The notes under the pieces were generated by a model. The model was not told the origin of the DNA. It made no database searches and saw nothing but the letters and a program-made list of their open reading frames with translations. Position numbers and translations under genes: made by a program. Positions 35,843 to 48,066 of a DNA stretch of 64,000 bases are shown in pieces. The DNA is taken from the NCBI GenBank assembly GCA_038363925.1, contig JAQQWL010000011.1, positions 682,001 through 746,000 of the forward strand, written 5' to 3'. Position 1 is the stretch's first letter. Each line of letters begins with the position of its first letter. The DNA is from Apiospora phragmitis (lineage: Eukaryota; Ascomycota; Sordariomycetes; Amphisphaeriales; Apiosporaceae).

Positions 35843-37253
35843 ATGGCGGCCAGGCAAACTGCCCTCACCTATGGCCGTCGTCTTGCCCGGCTGCACCACC
35901 ATGAGTACCACAGCCTCCAATCTGTCATCTCCATGATGAAGCAAAAGCTCGGAATCGGCAGTCCTAGACCTCTTGCGATGTCATCATCCCAAACTCATGA
36001 TCCTCATGTATCATCATCCCAAACTCACGATCCTCATGACTCTTCCGCGGCCGGGGCCCCGGCCTGCAGTCCAGCACACGACATCCCCTGGATCTGTGCC
36101 GGGATGAAGGCCCGGCTGGAGCAGCTGACCTTCGACACCATCTCGCCCACCCCGTCCTATCTGCTCGACATTACCCTGGCCGAGTATCTAGACAACAGCC
36201 GCAGCAACAGCTACAACGACAACGGCGGCCGTGCCCACGGCAGTAGCAACAATAGCTACCAACCCAAAAAATACCCCGTAGTGCAGGACAGCCACCCCGG
36301 CGGCGGCGGCGCGGCCCTCAAAGAGGCTACCACCTCATCCACTTCCCCCTCGCCCTCCCGCCCTCGCTCCTCTGCCCCGACGGCACGGACCCCTACCACA
36401 GCCCCGGCGCGCCCTTCGAGCGGCGCATGTTTAGCGGAGCTCGATCGAGTTCCGGCGGAGGCGCCACTCCGGATCGACGGGACGCGGCCCGCCCTGTGTG
36501 CCGAGCGCATCCAGGACGTCTCGTCCGGGGGGGCACGCCGGGGACGAGAAGATCTTCGTCAACGTCCTGCGCGAGTACGGCACGGCTGAGCAGGTCGGCG
36601 GCATCTGGGGGCGGTGGAAGGGGAGCGAGGGTGGGCAGTGCGAGAGGTACGAAACTTGATGTTCATGCGGAAGCATGAAAAAAGGAGGTGGGACATCATC
36701 TCCGGAGGGCCCGAGATCGGCGAGCAGTAGCCGCAGCAAAGATGAGCCGAGGAGGCTTGTTAGAGGTTAGTACTCTCACTCTCACTCTCCGACTTACCCG
36801 TGCCGAATAAAAAGGAAAACTAACCTCCAACAACAACAACGCCCAAGTCCCCTACAAACCCACCTACTCGCAGACCCTGATCCGGACCGGATCCTGCTGT
36901 TCCACTTCAGCGCGCTTTCGTACAACGCCCACCTGATCCACCTGGACGAGCGCTACAGCCAGGACGTCGAGGGCCGCCCCGGCCTGCTCGTCCACGGGCC
37001 CCTGTGCCTGACCCTGATACTCGAGATCCTCCCGGAGCCACACAGCGGTGAACCGCCGCGAGCTGGTCGTCCGGCGCATGGACTACCGCAACGTGGCGCC
37101 GCTGTATGCGGGGAGCGCATGAAGGTGTGTGTGCGGAGCGCGGCGGCAAACAGCCATCAGGTCTGGATCGAGAATCAGCATGGAGGGCTATGTGTCAAGG
37201 GTACTGTGCTTGCGGAGGAGGTGTTTGTTAAAACTCAAAGAAAAGAACCCTGA
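35843..37253 (+). CDS. HTD2: HTD2-like hydroxyacyl-thioester dehydratase, heavily frame-broken
   Basis: Resembles the mitochondrial type 2 3-hydroxyacyl-thioester dehydratase of fatty-acid synthesis II and related MaoC-fold dehydratases. The N-terminus MAARQTALTYGRRLARLHHH suits a mitochondrial presequence. Family segments appear in order but in changing frames: RGYHLIHFPLALPPSLLCPD, DGTDPYHSPGAPFERRMFSG, PLRIDGTRPALCAERIQDV, GDEKIFVNVLREYGTAEQV, and after an intron (about 36763-36847, GTTAGT donor) FHFSALSYNAHLIHLDERYS with LLVHGPL, the hot-dog/hydratase signature. MDYRNVAPLYAGERMKVCVR follows near the end. At least six single-base disruptions are needed, at roughly 36318-36332, 36436-36475, 36527-36533 (G7), 36607-36611 (G5), 36882-36890, 37028-37042 and 37110-37113 (G4). 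This is either a pseudogene or a badly called GC-rich gene. Family assignment rests on remembered homologues. Confidence 0.75.
35981..36040 (+). repeat. 30-bp in-frame tandem duplication within the HTD2-like gene
   Basis: Two 30-bp units (35981-36010 and 36011-36040) differ at three positions and encode SSSQTHDPHV and SSSQTHDPHD. The frame is preserved, and they lie in a low-complexity linker of the predicted protein. Confidence 0.9.
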
Positions 37254-38365
37254 AGAAAGAAAGTATACTGAAAATAGATGACTGAATAAAAAGGAATAGG
37301 CAAAAAGTTTGAGAGCACGCATAAGATACTGTGGATATCAAACCCATTTGTGGGTAGAATAAGTCAATCACATACACTTAGCCACCCACTCATTATCATA
37401 TCCACAAAGCCCATTGCGGGCTATTGTCACAGGTATATGCTCCAAAATCTCAAAGGTAAGAGGGAAAAAACCAAGTAAGTTTTGCACGGATTTTGCTTCG
37501 CTATGCTATGCTCTTCGCCTGTCAATACACCTCGCCATGCTGCCTGCCTGCCTGCCAACCAATATATTATAGAGATGTCTTCTGCCGAGTTCGCCAAAAT
37601 ATTCATTTGACATCCCGGCCAAAACCCGGCCCTCATCTCGTATTTCCGTTTCCGTTTCCATGCGTTTCCACTCCCCATCTTGTGTTGTGTTTGTGTGAAT
37701 GTGTGTGTATCTCCTGTATGAATCGTGTCTCGTCCATCGCACCTTATCCCACCCACTCAAGGAATGAGTGAGTGAGCTTCGCAAGGCCGAAGTTTGTTAT
37801 AGTAATAGTAAAATCTAGTTATACAAGAAGGGGATTGGTTGGGTCGAAAAGGGGAGAAGGATCTCCACCATTTCTCGTTTCTTTACAGCAAAAGTGCCGT
37901 AACTCGGAATAAGGAGTGGTGGGTATAAGAAAGAAACGGAAAAGGCCCCTCGATCCCCCCAAATCTGGTTGGCCAAGAGAGAAAAACGTCACAAACGAAA
38001 GGGTGACAGAAAGAGAATGAAAAAAAGTTGTAAGCTCTAAAGAGGAGGAAGGGGAAGTGAAATATAATTTGGAGATCGAAAAAGGCCTAGGCATGTTCCA
38101 GTTCGCCAGCACTGATGTCATGGTGGTAGTGCTTTCATGTAGAGATAGGCACCCACGCCTATTTCAACAACTCCTCCTTATTGCACCTTCATTCATCATG
38201 GCGACGAAGGGTGCGTTGCCTAGTGGTATTCCAGCCGACTGGGGGATGCTTAGAGGCGTTGACGAAGCTTTCGTGGAAAGCCACGGCAACCAAAGAGCCA
38301 GATCAAATGCTCGGTGAGGAGCATCTTGATACGGGAGTCTCTGCCTTCTCGTCGCTATTGACTTC
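37254..38365. other. Convergent intergenic region
   Basis: Gene-free DNA between the converging HTD2-like and STE11 genes, presumably holding both 3' ends. It shows a TGCC repeat (about 37541-37556) and a GT-rich tract (37680-37710) but no coding sequence. Confidence 0.5.
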
Positions 38366-41206
38366 CTATGTTATGGGCGTCAAGAAGGCGCTCAGCATCA
38401 AATCGTCCGCGCTAGGCCTCAGATTGTGATCCAGTTCGAATGTCTGGGCGAGGAACTCTTGCGCCTCGGCACTGGCGGTGTCGGGTATAGTTGGCGACGC
38501 TCTGCCACCACCGATCTTGAAGATGGCCTGGAGTTGGGAGCAGTCAGGGAACGGATGGGTACCAGTCATCATCTCGACCACCAGACAGCCCAGCGACCAG
38601 ATATCAGCCTTTCGTGTATATGAGGTCTGCTTGACGACCTCAGGAGCCATCCAGAAGACGGATCCCTGTAGTGAAGGGCGGTGTTTGTTGTTGGCTGCAC
38701 CATTCAGAATGTTGGTGGCCTCAAGCTTCTTGCTAATGCCGAAATCGGAGATCTTGATAGTCCCCTTGTTGTCGACAAGAATATTGGCGCCTTTGATATC
38801 TCGGTGGATGATCTCCTGGTTGTGCAGGTACGACAGGCCGTCAAGGATCTGTCGAACGAAGCTTCGTACCAGAGGCTCCGGCAAAGCTCCATAGGAGTTG
38901 AGCATAGTTTGAACCGAGCCACCAGGGACATATTCGAGGAAAATGTTCAAATAATCCGCCGACGAGCTGCAACCAAGGTACTGGACAATGTTGGGGTGGC
39001 GCAGATCGCGCAGCAGACTGATCTCGCGCTTGAGCGCTTCGATCATGCTCTTTTTGCGGTGATCGTTCTGGCTGTTGGCACCAGGAGAAGGAGCCTCGAC
39101 TTGCTTGACAGCCAGCAGCTCTCCCGTCACAGCGTGGAGTGCAAGGTAGACGCAACCAAAGGAACCCTGTCCGATGAGGGCACCCTTCATCCACTTATTG
39201 TCATCCCATGATTCACCTGCAAGGAAGCTTGCAAGCTCTTCATCGGCATCTTCTCCATCTTCTTCAAGAGCCTGGGTAATCTCCTTGGCCGATCCGGAGC
39301 CTTGGGTGCTCGTCTCGTCAAAATAGCTGCTCTGGCGGACAACGTGACTTTGACCCTCAGGATCGGTAACGCTAATACCGGCACTGTCGGAGCCACTGTC
39401 GGCGAATGACACATAAGACTTGCGGTTGGGCTCAACTGATGATTCTTCTTGGAGGGTTCCTAATATCGAAGAGGCGACAGAATCTCGGTATTGGTGCTGC
39501 AGTCGACTTGGATCGCGTGGCCTTGACTTGGCCAGTTGATTTGCACCCAGCCAATTGTCGGCTATCGTGGGAATCGGAGGGGCATCTTGGACACTCGAAG
39601 CAAAACTGAGGTTGCTTGCCACACTCAGACGGCTGTTGACCTTGCTGAGGCGTGTGGATCTGCGCATTGAAAGACGGACAGTCCGGTCAATATCTTCGCG
39701 TGGGTGGTCGGGGAAGTATGATGTCAAGTCAGAGGTAATGAGCTCGCTTGGAGGTCTCATGCTACCAAACGGCCTCAAGAGGCCCTTGCCTCTTCGTGAT
39801 GACCTAGCCTCGTTGGAAGCCGGGCGTTCCAGGTCCTTGGCGGCGTTCTGGAAGTTGCGCTCACGGTCTTGATACGATATCGGCGAAAGTGGTTGCTGTA
39901 GGCCCTCGTCCCAGCTCTCACCAAGAAGCTTCTGCACCTTCAATTGACTCCTCTTGTCGACGTTCTCTATTGCACGAGTGTGGTTTTGCTGGGCTTCCTC
40001 CATCGCGATGGCCGCAGCTCTCTGCAACTCAGACTCACCAGGCTCGCCCGAGGGGACCCTGCGGAGGATGAGTCGGTTTCGCTCGGGCCGTTTCTGGTCT
40101 TTGATGATTCGCCATAGTTCCGTGTCTCCAAGCCGCCGACATTGCTTAGGTCGGGGTCGACACCGGCTAACACCCAGAAGCAGTAATTACGATCGTGGTC
40201 TTCTCGGAGGGCGAATTTCCGCAATGTCGTTCGCATCACTTCCTCGCACGTGTTACATCCGGAGATCTTGACGACCTTAGTCACGCCACCTGTCGAAATA
40301 ACACGAATTACGTCTTGGCCCTGTGGGAGAGCAGCCATCAGCGAGCCGTCCACACTAGATTGATTTCGGGTGTGGGCATTTACCAGACGGCCGGACTGAG
40401 GCTCAGGGGGAGACCCGGGTTGTCTCCCAGACCAACTGTTGGGCGTAGCATTGCTCATGTAGAGTTGCTGGTTGGGGTACCTTTGCCCTCGTGCAGAGCG
40501 CAAATCTGCGCTGGTAAGCGGGGAGCTCGGTCGGGAAGCGGAGGCCGGCGGGTTCATGCCAAAGCTTGACAGGTCGATTTGTCGAGAGTACCTCTTATTG
40601 GGAGGCGTCGGCATGGACCTACCAGCTGAGCCGGAGTTCGATGGCCTCGGGGAGCCGGTCGAGGGAGTAAACTGTGTGGGTTCCAGATGCCCAAAGGAGT
40701 CCTACCATCCATTATAATCAGCCAAGCCGATCGCGACCACGGGGAGTCTCCCATCTAGCATCTTCCGGGTCAGCTCGAGGGGGGGGCACTCACCCTATTG
40801 CGCTTCTTCACGTTGGCGTACGCCTTGGTCCTTAACTTCTTGATGCCAAGGAACAGGCGAACGCGATCGCCGACTTTCTCGATGCCCATTTCCTTGAGGA
40901 CATCCTTGTCCATTTCTAAAAGGTTCTCGCCATTGATGTTGTTCTTGCGAAACAGCTTCTCGTATTCGCCGCATCGGACGCTCCGGAGGTATTCGCAGAC
41001 CTGGTCCTCGGTCCAGTTCTTAACGGCGTCAGGACCGTCGGTATCTGAAAATTCGGAGTTCGTCGGGCTAGCGAAGCCGGTGCCGACGAAGGCATAGCGG
41101 GAGCCCTGCGCGAGGGCGCCATGTTGGAAGCGGAGTTGGCGGTCAAAGTAGTGCCAGTCGAGGCCAGCGAAGCTGGGAAGGAGGATTTGGAAGCCAGCAT
41201 GGCCAT
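38366..41206 (-). CDS. STE11: Ste11-type MAP kinase kinase kinase, two frame breaks
   Basis: Top kinase of the pheromone/filamentation MAPK cascade, acting upstream of Ste7- and Fus3/Kss1-type kinases (in Magnaporthe the Mst11 pathway for appressoria). Two exons, 41206-40794 and 40701-38366, give about 916 aa. Order: MAMLASKSSF start, RQLRFQHGALAQGSRYAFVG, then a SAM domain (NWTEDQVCEYLRSVRCGEYE to about residue 130). After the intron comes a Ras-association-like domain (DVIRVISTGGVTKVVKISGC) and a linker. The kinase domain has GQGSFG (P-loop), AVKQVE (Lys), HRDIKGANIL (catalytic loop), DFGISK and WMAPEVVKQ. A missing base at 41174-41182 separates MAMLASKSSF from the DWHYFDRQL frame. Another at 40138-40145 separates the RA domain from LGDTELWRIIKDQKRPERNR. 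The kinase exon itself is unbroken. Confidence 0.95.
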
Positions 41207-44200
41207 ATTGCCCTACCCCAGGAACTCAAGCTGGAGGGGGCGGTTTGGGAGTTACAAGAAGGAATGAGGGGGGAATGCTCTGTCTCAGTTCAGCATGAGA
41301 CGAACTGTCAATGGTTATCAATGAGGTGGGATGTCGGCGAGAGGCGTGACAACAACCGGAAGCCGTCAGGACGTCGTCTATTTACTTGTAACTTTTTGTC
41401 TGGCACAAATAATGCTGGACTAGCCGGAAGTTCGGATGGATCTGTGACTCCAGTCGGTCCAAGATTCGGGACAAAGCGCAGTCAAGATCAGACGTCGTCG
41501 GCCGCAAGTACTTCAAGCTCGAATCCAGGTTGGGTGACTCAAGGACGAGGATTCCTTGCGCTGTCGGTAGGAAAATGGTTTGAGGAGTCTCGATCGACGG
41601 CTCGAAAAGGCGAGAAGTGCCTGCAACGTGTCTGTTGGCGGTCGGCTGTTGGATTAGTAGTGGTGAGGGAGTGAATGGTTATTTGCTGACAATCAAATGC
41701 TTGCTTGCATTGAACCTGCCCTTCCGCTTCCATCTGGACCCTGCTTCGGGCGGGCTGGATACAAGTACATGCGCATGGGGGGGATGTTGGGTCCCTCCTT
41801 TTCTATGGTGGTTTCAAATAAGCGTTGGTTGCGTCCACTGAATGCCACCCTATTTCTGACTCCCACCTGTCTAGCGCAGGTCGCTATGTTTTATCTCTCG
41901 TTAGTGGAATTGACCCGAGTACCTCGAGGTACTTCGTGTTCTAGCGGGTAGATGGCTCCAAATGGCTCCAAGAGCCAATGGAATTGGGAATGGAACCAAC
42001 CTTGAACTGGGGCTCTTGGCTCTTCTGCTTACGGCTGGCTCACCGGTCCAGCAGCTGGGAACAATAAGATACTGCCCACAGGCTGCCTGCCTGCCTGCTT
42101 ACTGAGACTGAGTCTCGCTTCACGACTCCTTCACATCTGATGAATTTCAACATCCGGATTCTATGTACTCAGGTAGGTTTAGGTATGCAACAACCTTAAG
42201 AGATCATAACCTTCTTCTATCCCGAATACCACCATTCAATCTTTGGGTTTGAGATGAGAATTGGGAGAACGCCAATTCGCTGCTGATTGCCTAATAATAT
42301 CTGCATACTAGACGTAGATAGAACTGATCATATCCCCGAAGGTCACTAGCAAGCAGAGCCTCCCGTCCAGACTCTCGGTCTTTTGATATTTAACTATTCA
42401 GGCGTTCCGTCAGCCGCGGACGACTAATACAAACTACACCAGCTAACCAACCACGCCGGCAACATTTGATTACAGACAGAATCACGAACCTTTCCATTGT
42501 CATGCTAGTACAGGTAGAGCTGAGCGCTGCTGAGAACGAAATCAAAACCGTGAGTCCAGTGTCTTTGATTGGTCACAGCTCTCCCCCTCATTACGACCCT
42601 GCAGTCTTGACTCTGCAAGTCTGCTTACAGTACCGATCTGCAATGTTTAACGCGCGAACCCCCAGTTCGTGAATGGGGGGTACAAACCACAGACAAGACA
42701 GACGGGAACGTTATGTTACGTACTTGACTTACTTACTGGTTGGCCATCATTGGCTCTGGCCGCAACCGGAAACGTTGAAGTGTCAAAGACCTCAGAGACA
42801 ACAACTGCATAGTAACTCGAGGTATATGCTGTATAAGCGGAATTATGTATGTCATTGTTAACGACTATGTTCCATCTTTCACAGGAAATCTCTCTATTTA
42901 GACTTTCCAGGGTCCAATCCCACACACAATGTGTCGTTGACAGGAGCACAGGGAAAAAAAACTGTGCAAAAAGCAATCTGTGGGCGATGGCGAAATGCAG
43001 GCGGCGACGATCTGGTCATACTGGGCAAACATGGCGCCGTGATTGGCTGTTACTTCCTCCAGGAGCGGCACAAGCACAGCGCCTGCTGGTGTGAAACTCG
43101 CCCAGTCGCCAGGCTGCCACTGGCCAGGGGACTTGCAGCCGTAAGCTGATGGGGGAGGATTAATTATTGCCCCAACTTGCCTCCCCTCTTCCTCCTCCTC
43201 ACACGCGAATGGACTGATGGAATGAGAGTATTATGAGCGACTTTTTTTCTTGTTCTGTCCATTCCCCCTTGAAGCGCTGGTGGCCACGCAAGGCGACCCC
43301 GTAATCAATCATAGCCGTCTGTCCAGTAGAGTAGCCCCTGTCTCTGCTTGTGATAGTCTGGAGGATGACAAGAGCGAAATTTCCGCTTCGAAAAGGCAGG
43401 TCTGGCTGAAGATCGTCTTTTTGAGGATCGTCCAGTGACGAAGCCGGCCGGAGATCGGATGCTGTCGGTACTCCACAGACAAATTTACACTTGTGCGAGA
43501 GGGAAGTACAATCCGGTACATGACCTCTGTTGCGTGCGATGACTTGTTCGCGGCCTGGGTCCGCAACGGAGTGGAAGGCTCACTAAAAGCCTAGCTGACC
43601 TGTCCATCGGGCCTCACCCAGTCACACAGCTGGGATATTCCAAGCTACTTGCCGTATTAGTCGTCGCCTCTGCTCAAGCGCAGAACCAAGTGGTCGGTCC
43701 TCCCTCTGCTGCCTCCTGTCCCCTTATCCGTGAATGGGGTCTAGTATCATCATGGCACCACACGTATGATTGCGTCCCCTGCGGTATGGTGTTATTTGGA
43801 TGTTCTTGGACGATGCAACTCATGAGCGGCGACTGGGCAGGCGGGGAAAAAGCCCGCCGGCAAGTTAGCAGTTAGGGACCCCCCTCCCTCCCCCCCATGC
43901 TGCCATGAGCCAAACAAACAAGTACAACCAACAACATCTGACGACGATGGTGTATCGGGCCTCGGCGTTGCCATAATCGCCACCTTTTGCACATCCCCGG
44001 ATGTTTCGCAGCTTTCCTGTTCGGGAAACTAATCGTCAAGCGCTCTGCCCATGGCGAGCCATTGCTAATTTGCCAGCGTCGCAGCGAGAGACACCACAAA
44101 TCAACATCCAAGGCAGTAAGGCAGTAAGAGGCAAAAAGCCCATGTTTATTTTTAGGGATCATCCATGCGATAAGCATGCACGGAAGGCTTACGATACTAC

Positions 44201-47200
44201 GTACCTTAGAAGAAACCACTATCAAGACTATGCACTACTACTATCGTCCCGGGCTAGAAAGAAAGTAAAAGAAAAACGCCAGTGCAGAAGCGAATGGACC
44301 ACGCTGCCACGCGGCAAGTCAATGTCCGTAGACTCGAGGTTAGAACGGAATTGGAAAAGACCTCAATTTTAATTGAGCTTGCTGCTGAACTACCCCCGTA
44401 GCGAGCCAATGAAGCTTCTATGTAGATGTTCGTTCGAGATGATCTCAAGATTGCCCACCGGAGCCGGCGGATATCAGCACCGCCGCTCCAGAACTGAAGT
44501 CCAGCCAGGCTGCTAACTGCTGCCCAGTCTGCCAGTTTCTTGCCCAGCCAGCCAGTGGGCCAAACTATTGAATAGCGAACACCCCCGCCTATTTTTCTGC
44601 TTGCCCTATCTACATGGTACACATCATCTTCTTCCCGCCAACGACAGCGAGCAATCAACAGGGGTAAAGAGAAGACCCAGAGTGAGGGGCATTATGGGCC
44701 ACCATCTTGAAACTTGAAACCCGCCATGTTTCGACGACGGGCTCAGGGCGCCAAGCTGTCCGGCGAATAGCGAGAAAAAAACATGATGTTTTGCGCACGA
44801 GAATCAAATTGTTTTTTAAACCCCTCCGCCTACTAACCCATCATGTGAGATCATTCACATGGGGCGATCACCAAACGATGCTCTGGTCACTGACTTGACA
44901 GCAACGTTCGAACGTCGGAGCGTTGTGACTGTAAACAAACTTAATTATCTCCGAAGCGTCGCAATGCTCTTCTTCCTCTCTCCCCTTACACTGTCATTCG
45001 ATGTGACTCTTTAAACATACAATGCTATGCTTATTATCTATCGCTATTAGTCGCTATCCCCTTGACCGCCAGGTATTGCTATAGTTAACGGTCAATGGGA
45101 TACCCGTGGCACCTATATCGACATACTCTTCAGCCCTTGCTATCTCGGGCTCCTTCCGCCTTCAATACCCGCCCCGACATTGGCTTCATGCGCATGGACA
45201 GCGTTCAGATGCGAGGCCCACACTCCATGCGCTGCACTGCTGTTGTTGCTGTGTTTATGTACATATCTCCTCCCATTTCGCCATGTTTGTTAGTGCTATG
45301 CTGGTTGGCGCGTACGTGAAGACGTACGTGTATGTATGCTTGATCGTCAACTAGCTTCCCCGTCAACAAAGCATCTCATTTGTTCAGAGGGCTCAGCTTT
45401 GTTGTTGATATCCTAGAATAGGCCCCTCCTCAGCCCTCTCTCTGATATGTGCGATGAACACCCCCGGCGCTTGGCTGGAGGTCCTTGTTTAATTTACGAG
45501 CCAGCATCAGGACTTGTTGCGAGACGGCTCATCATTGCTGCTCCTAATATTTCACATTCAATGCCGCCATTTGATGGCTGGCTGACTGACTGGTGACTGG
45601 CTAGTTGTCGTATCGTAGACCGCTTTGCGCCCGCCCACCGACTTTATCATGAGAATATGCATGCATCTGAAACTACTACTGCAGTGTTATTCGGCCATGA
45701 GTTTGTGCAACCCCCAAAAAGCAACTGGCAACTTGCGGCTTGCATACACGGGTTCAGAGCTATCGCATGTGCAGCTTGACATACGAAGGGGAAAGGGGGA
45801 ACCGCCTCAGCAATCCGATGAACTGTTTCTACCCATACCTGGGTGTCCCTGCAATGTTCCCAAGCAAGCCGCGTTACGAAAATGTCAAGTGCTGCTGCCA
45901 ATGTCATCATGATCAATCAGCCCGGCACCCTGGCACCTGGTAGCTTGCATGTAGCTAGCTGTAAGGTGGCAGTGGGTGTCGGCTAGCAGCATCAACAAGA
46001 GCTCATCACCATCTCGTTTTATGACATTTGCTCCACGTAAGGGTTCAATTGTTTCTGATGCGGGTTGTCGTAGAGTCATGTATGGTCGGTATTCCCAGCT
46101 TTTTCCCATTGTTATCGGTATGTCCAGCGTCAAAGCGATGTCCACAAGAAGGGGTCGCTCTCTTCGCTATTCTCCATACTTTATGACGGTGCTGGAGTAA
46201 GGCTGATGGCTGATGGGCGTCCTTCAGGCTTCAGCCCAATCTCCTAGCTTGGCGTTCGAGAATTCGTCCATGCGCCATGTTTTTCCAAGGTCACGATGTT
46301 TATCACAAACTCTAATTTTCGTGTACTGTGTACGTAGCGATAGCAGCAGATTCAGGACCATCTGAGAAACCATCTCTTCGTTGTTTTTGAAACAAACTCT
46401 GTCTCTCTATCCGCGGAGAAGAACTGATCGCGTGCATCGTTCAGTCTCAGTCCATCAGGTTTTGAAGGCTTCACGTGGCCGGTGGGAGTGAGAAAACGTG
46501 GCACGCTTTTCTACATGGAGAGGATTTTGGTCCAGACTCCCTTTTAGAACGCGTTTGACTCCCAAACGAGAATGAAAGTCAAATGCACTACTCCGTACGA
46601 TGATAGGACTACTTTTTCGCGGCCCGCGGGTCCTTCCGCCATAGTCAGATCTTAGTTGTGCCTAGACTGTTGATGTTTTGGTTCGCTCGCCTCGACGAGA
46701 ATTTGCGGGCATGACCAAAGAATGGTGTGGTGAGGTCGAGCCGCCTACAGGTCATGGCAACGAAATAAATACCCAGGGGGCATCCCGCTCCCCCCGTCGT
46801 GACTACGATACTCAATTGAAGCGCCTCGTGTTCTGTGTGCAAGTAATAATTCTAGAATGATCAGATCAAATCAAGCTGAAGGCCCACCACAAGATCTACC
46901 AGATCATGACATCATAACTCATCTCCCTAGTTCCGGGTCGTAACAGAGCCGCTGATGAATGAATGCGAAGCCAGCTAGACCTACTACTCATCCTACTTGT
47001 TGTGATTTTCCTCATTTCAGTTCAATAAATGCAAAGTCGTGCCGCTTGTTCCTCAATATTGCATCAAGTTTGCGTCAAGCACGAAGGATATAATATAAGG
47101 AAATCAGGAAACCCGCGCGCCAAACTCAAGCAAGCGTGCACAAACAGCGGCTGAATGCCGTGCCGATCACTTGCGGTAGTGCGATTGCGAGTTACCCTAA

Positions 47201-48066
47201 TAACAAAACTGTAAGTTCCGAGGCAGAGCGGCTCTACTTTTCTCGCGCCCGCATGCAGCGTGTGCGTGCTTGATAGGGGGCCTTGGGGGGATAGGGGCGT
47301 TGTTTTTTTCGCTGGGTTTGGCAACTTGGTACGGCCAGACTGAGACGCTGATTGGCGCTGGGCGGCAGGCGGGCGCAGTCCATGCCCAAATGCCCAATGC
47401 CTGCCAACGCCTGCCAATGCCACCCCTGGTCAGGCCTAAGAAGAAAGAAACGAACGAACATTGATTGAGAACCCCGCGAACATCCTATTGGCCTCTGCCC
47501 ATTGACTCCTGCATCCCGCTGTTGCTCGAAAACAGGTTGTTGCTCGTCTGTCTTTGTTGAACTTTGAACACACCACAGCCGAATCGAGACTAATACCTGG
47601 TACCAAGCAGATCTAGCCAGGTGCGCCATTGAGAGGGTGTGAGTGCCAGAGAGAGACGAGAGAGAGAGACAGACTTGTCAACCCAACACGGCATGGTCTC
47701 GTAAAGTACCTAGCGGGACCCCTCAATTGAGAAGCAGATCCAGTCCGTCTTGGTTTTGGCACTTTTGGTGCGTGGCACCTCTTGTTTCGGTAGCTTATCT
47801 CGACCTCGGAATCTCACCTTTCGGGCTCATCGCATTCCAGCAGCGGCCACTGCCTGACGCTTACTCTGACGAGTATCAATGCGTGCTCTGGCAGGTTTCG
47901 CCTTGTGCTGAAAGCTTGCTAGATCTACCCTAGCTTCTTGCTAGAGGATGGGGTCTCTATGTGAGAGATCTTGACAGTAACATATCCGAGACCCTCGGCG
48001 GCATTGATGATCTACCGGGGACCTAACCACAACAACACACTCAAACGCCAACTCCGCCACTCCGCC
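41207..48066. other. 6.8-kb gene-free divergent intergenic region
   Basis: Lies between the divergently transcribed STE11 and LRR-protein genes. No supported coding sequence. Frames are short and lack domains, and no tRNA or rRNA was recognised. Simple features are a TGCC repeat at about 42079-42098 and a GAGA-rich tract at 47647-47672. It may carry extended regulatory DNA or long 5' leaders for STE11 and its neighbour, but nothing in it identifies specific sites. Confidence 0.4.

Noticed and set aside
41264..41674. 136-codon plus-strand frame upstream of STE11
   Set aside because: Non-coding-like composition, starts in the STE11 leader region and has no recognisable domain.
46388..46394. 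TGAAACA, a Ste12-type pheromone response element in the STE11 upstream gap
   Set aside because: A single 7-mer in nearly 7 kb is expected by chance and lies over 5 kb from the STE11 start.
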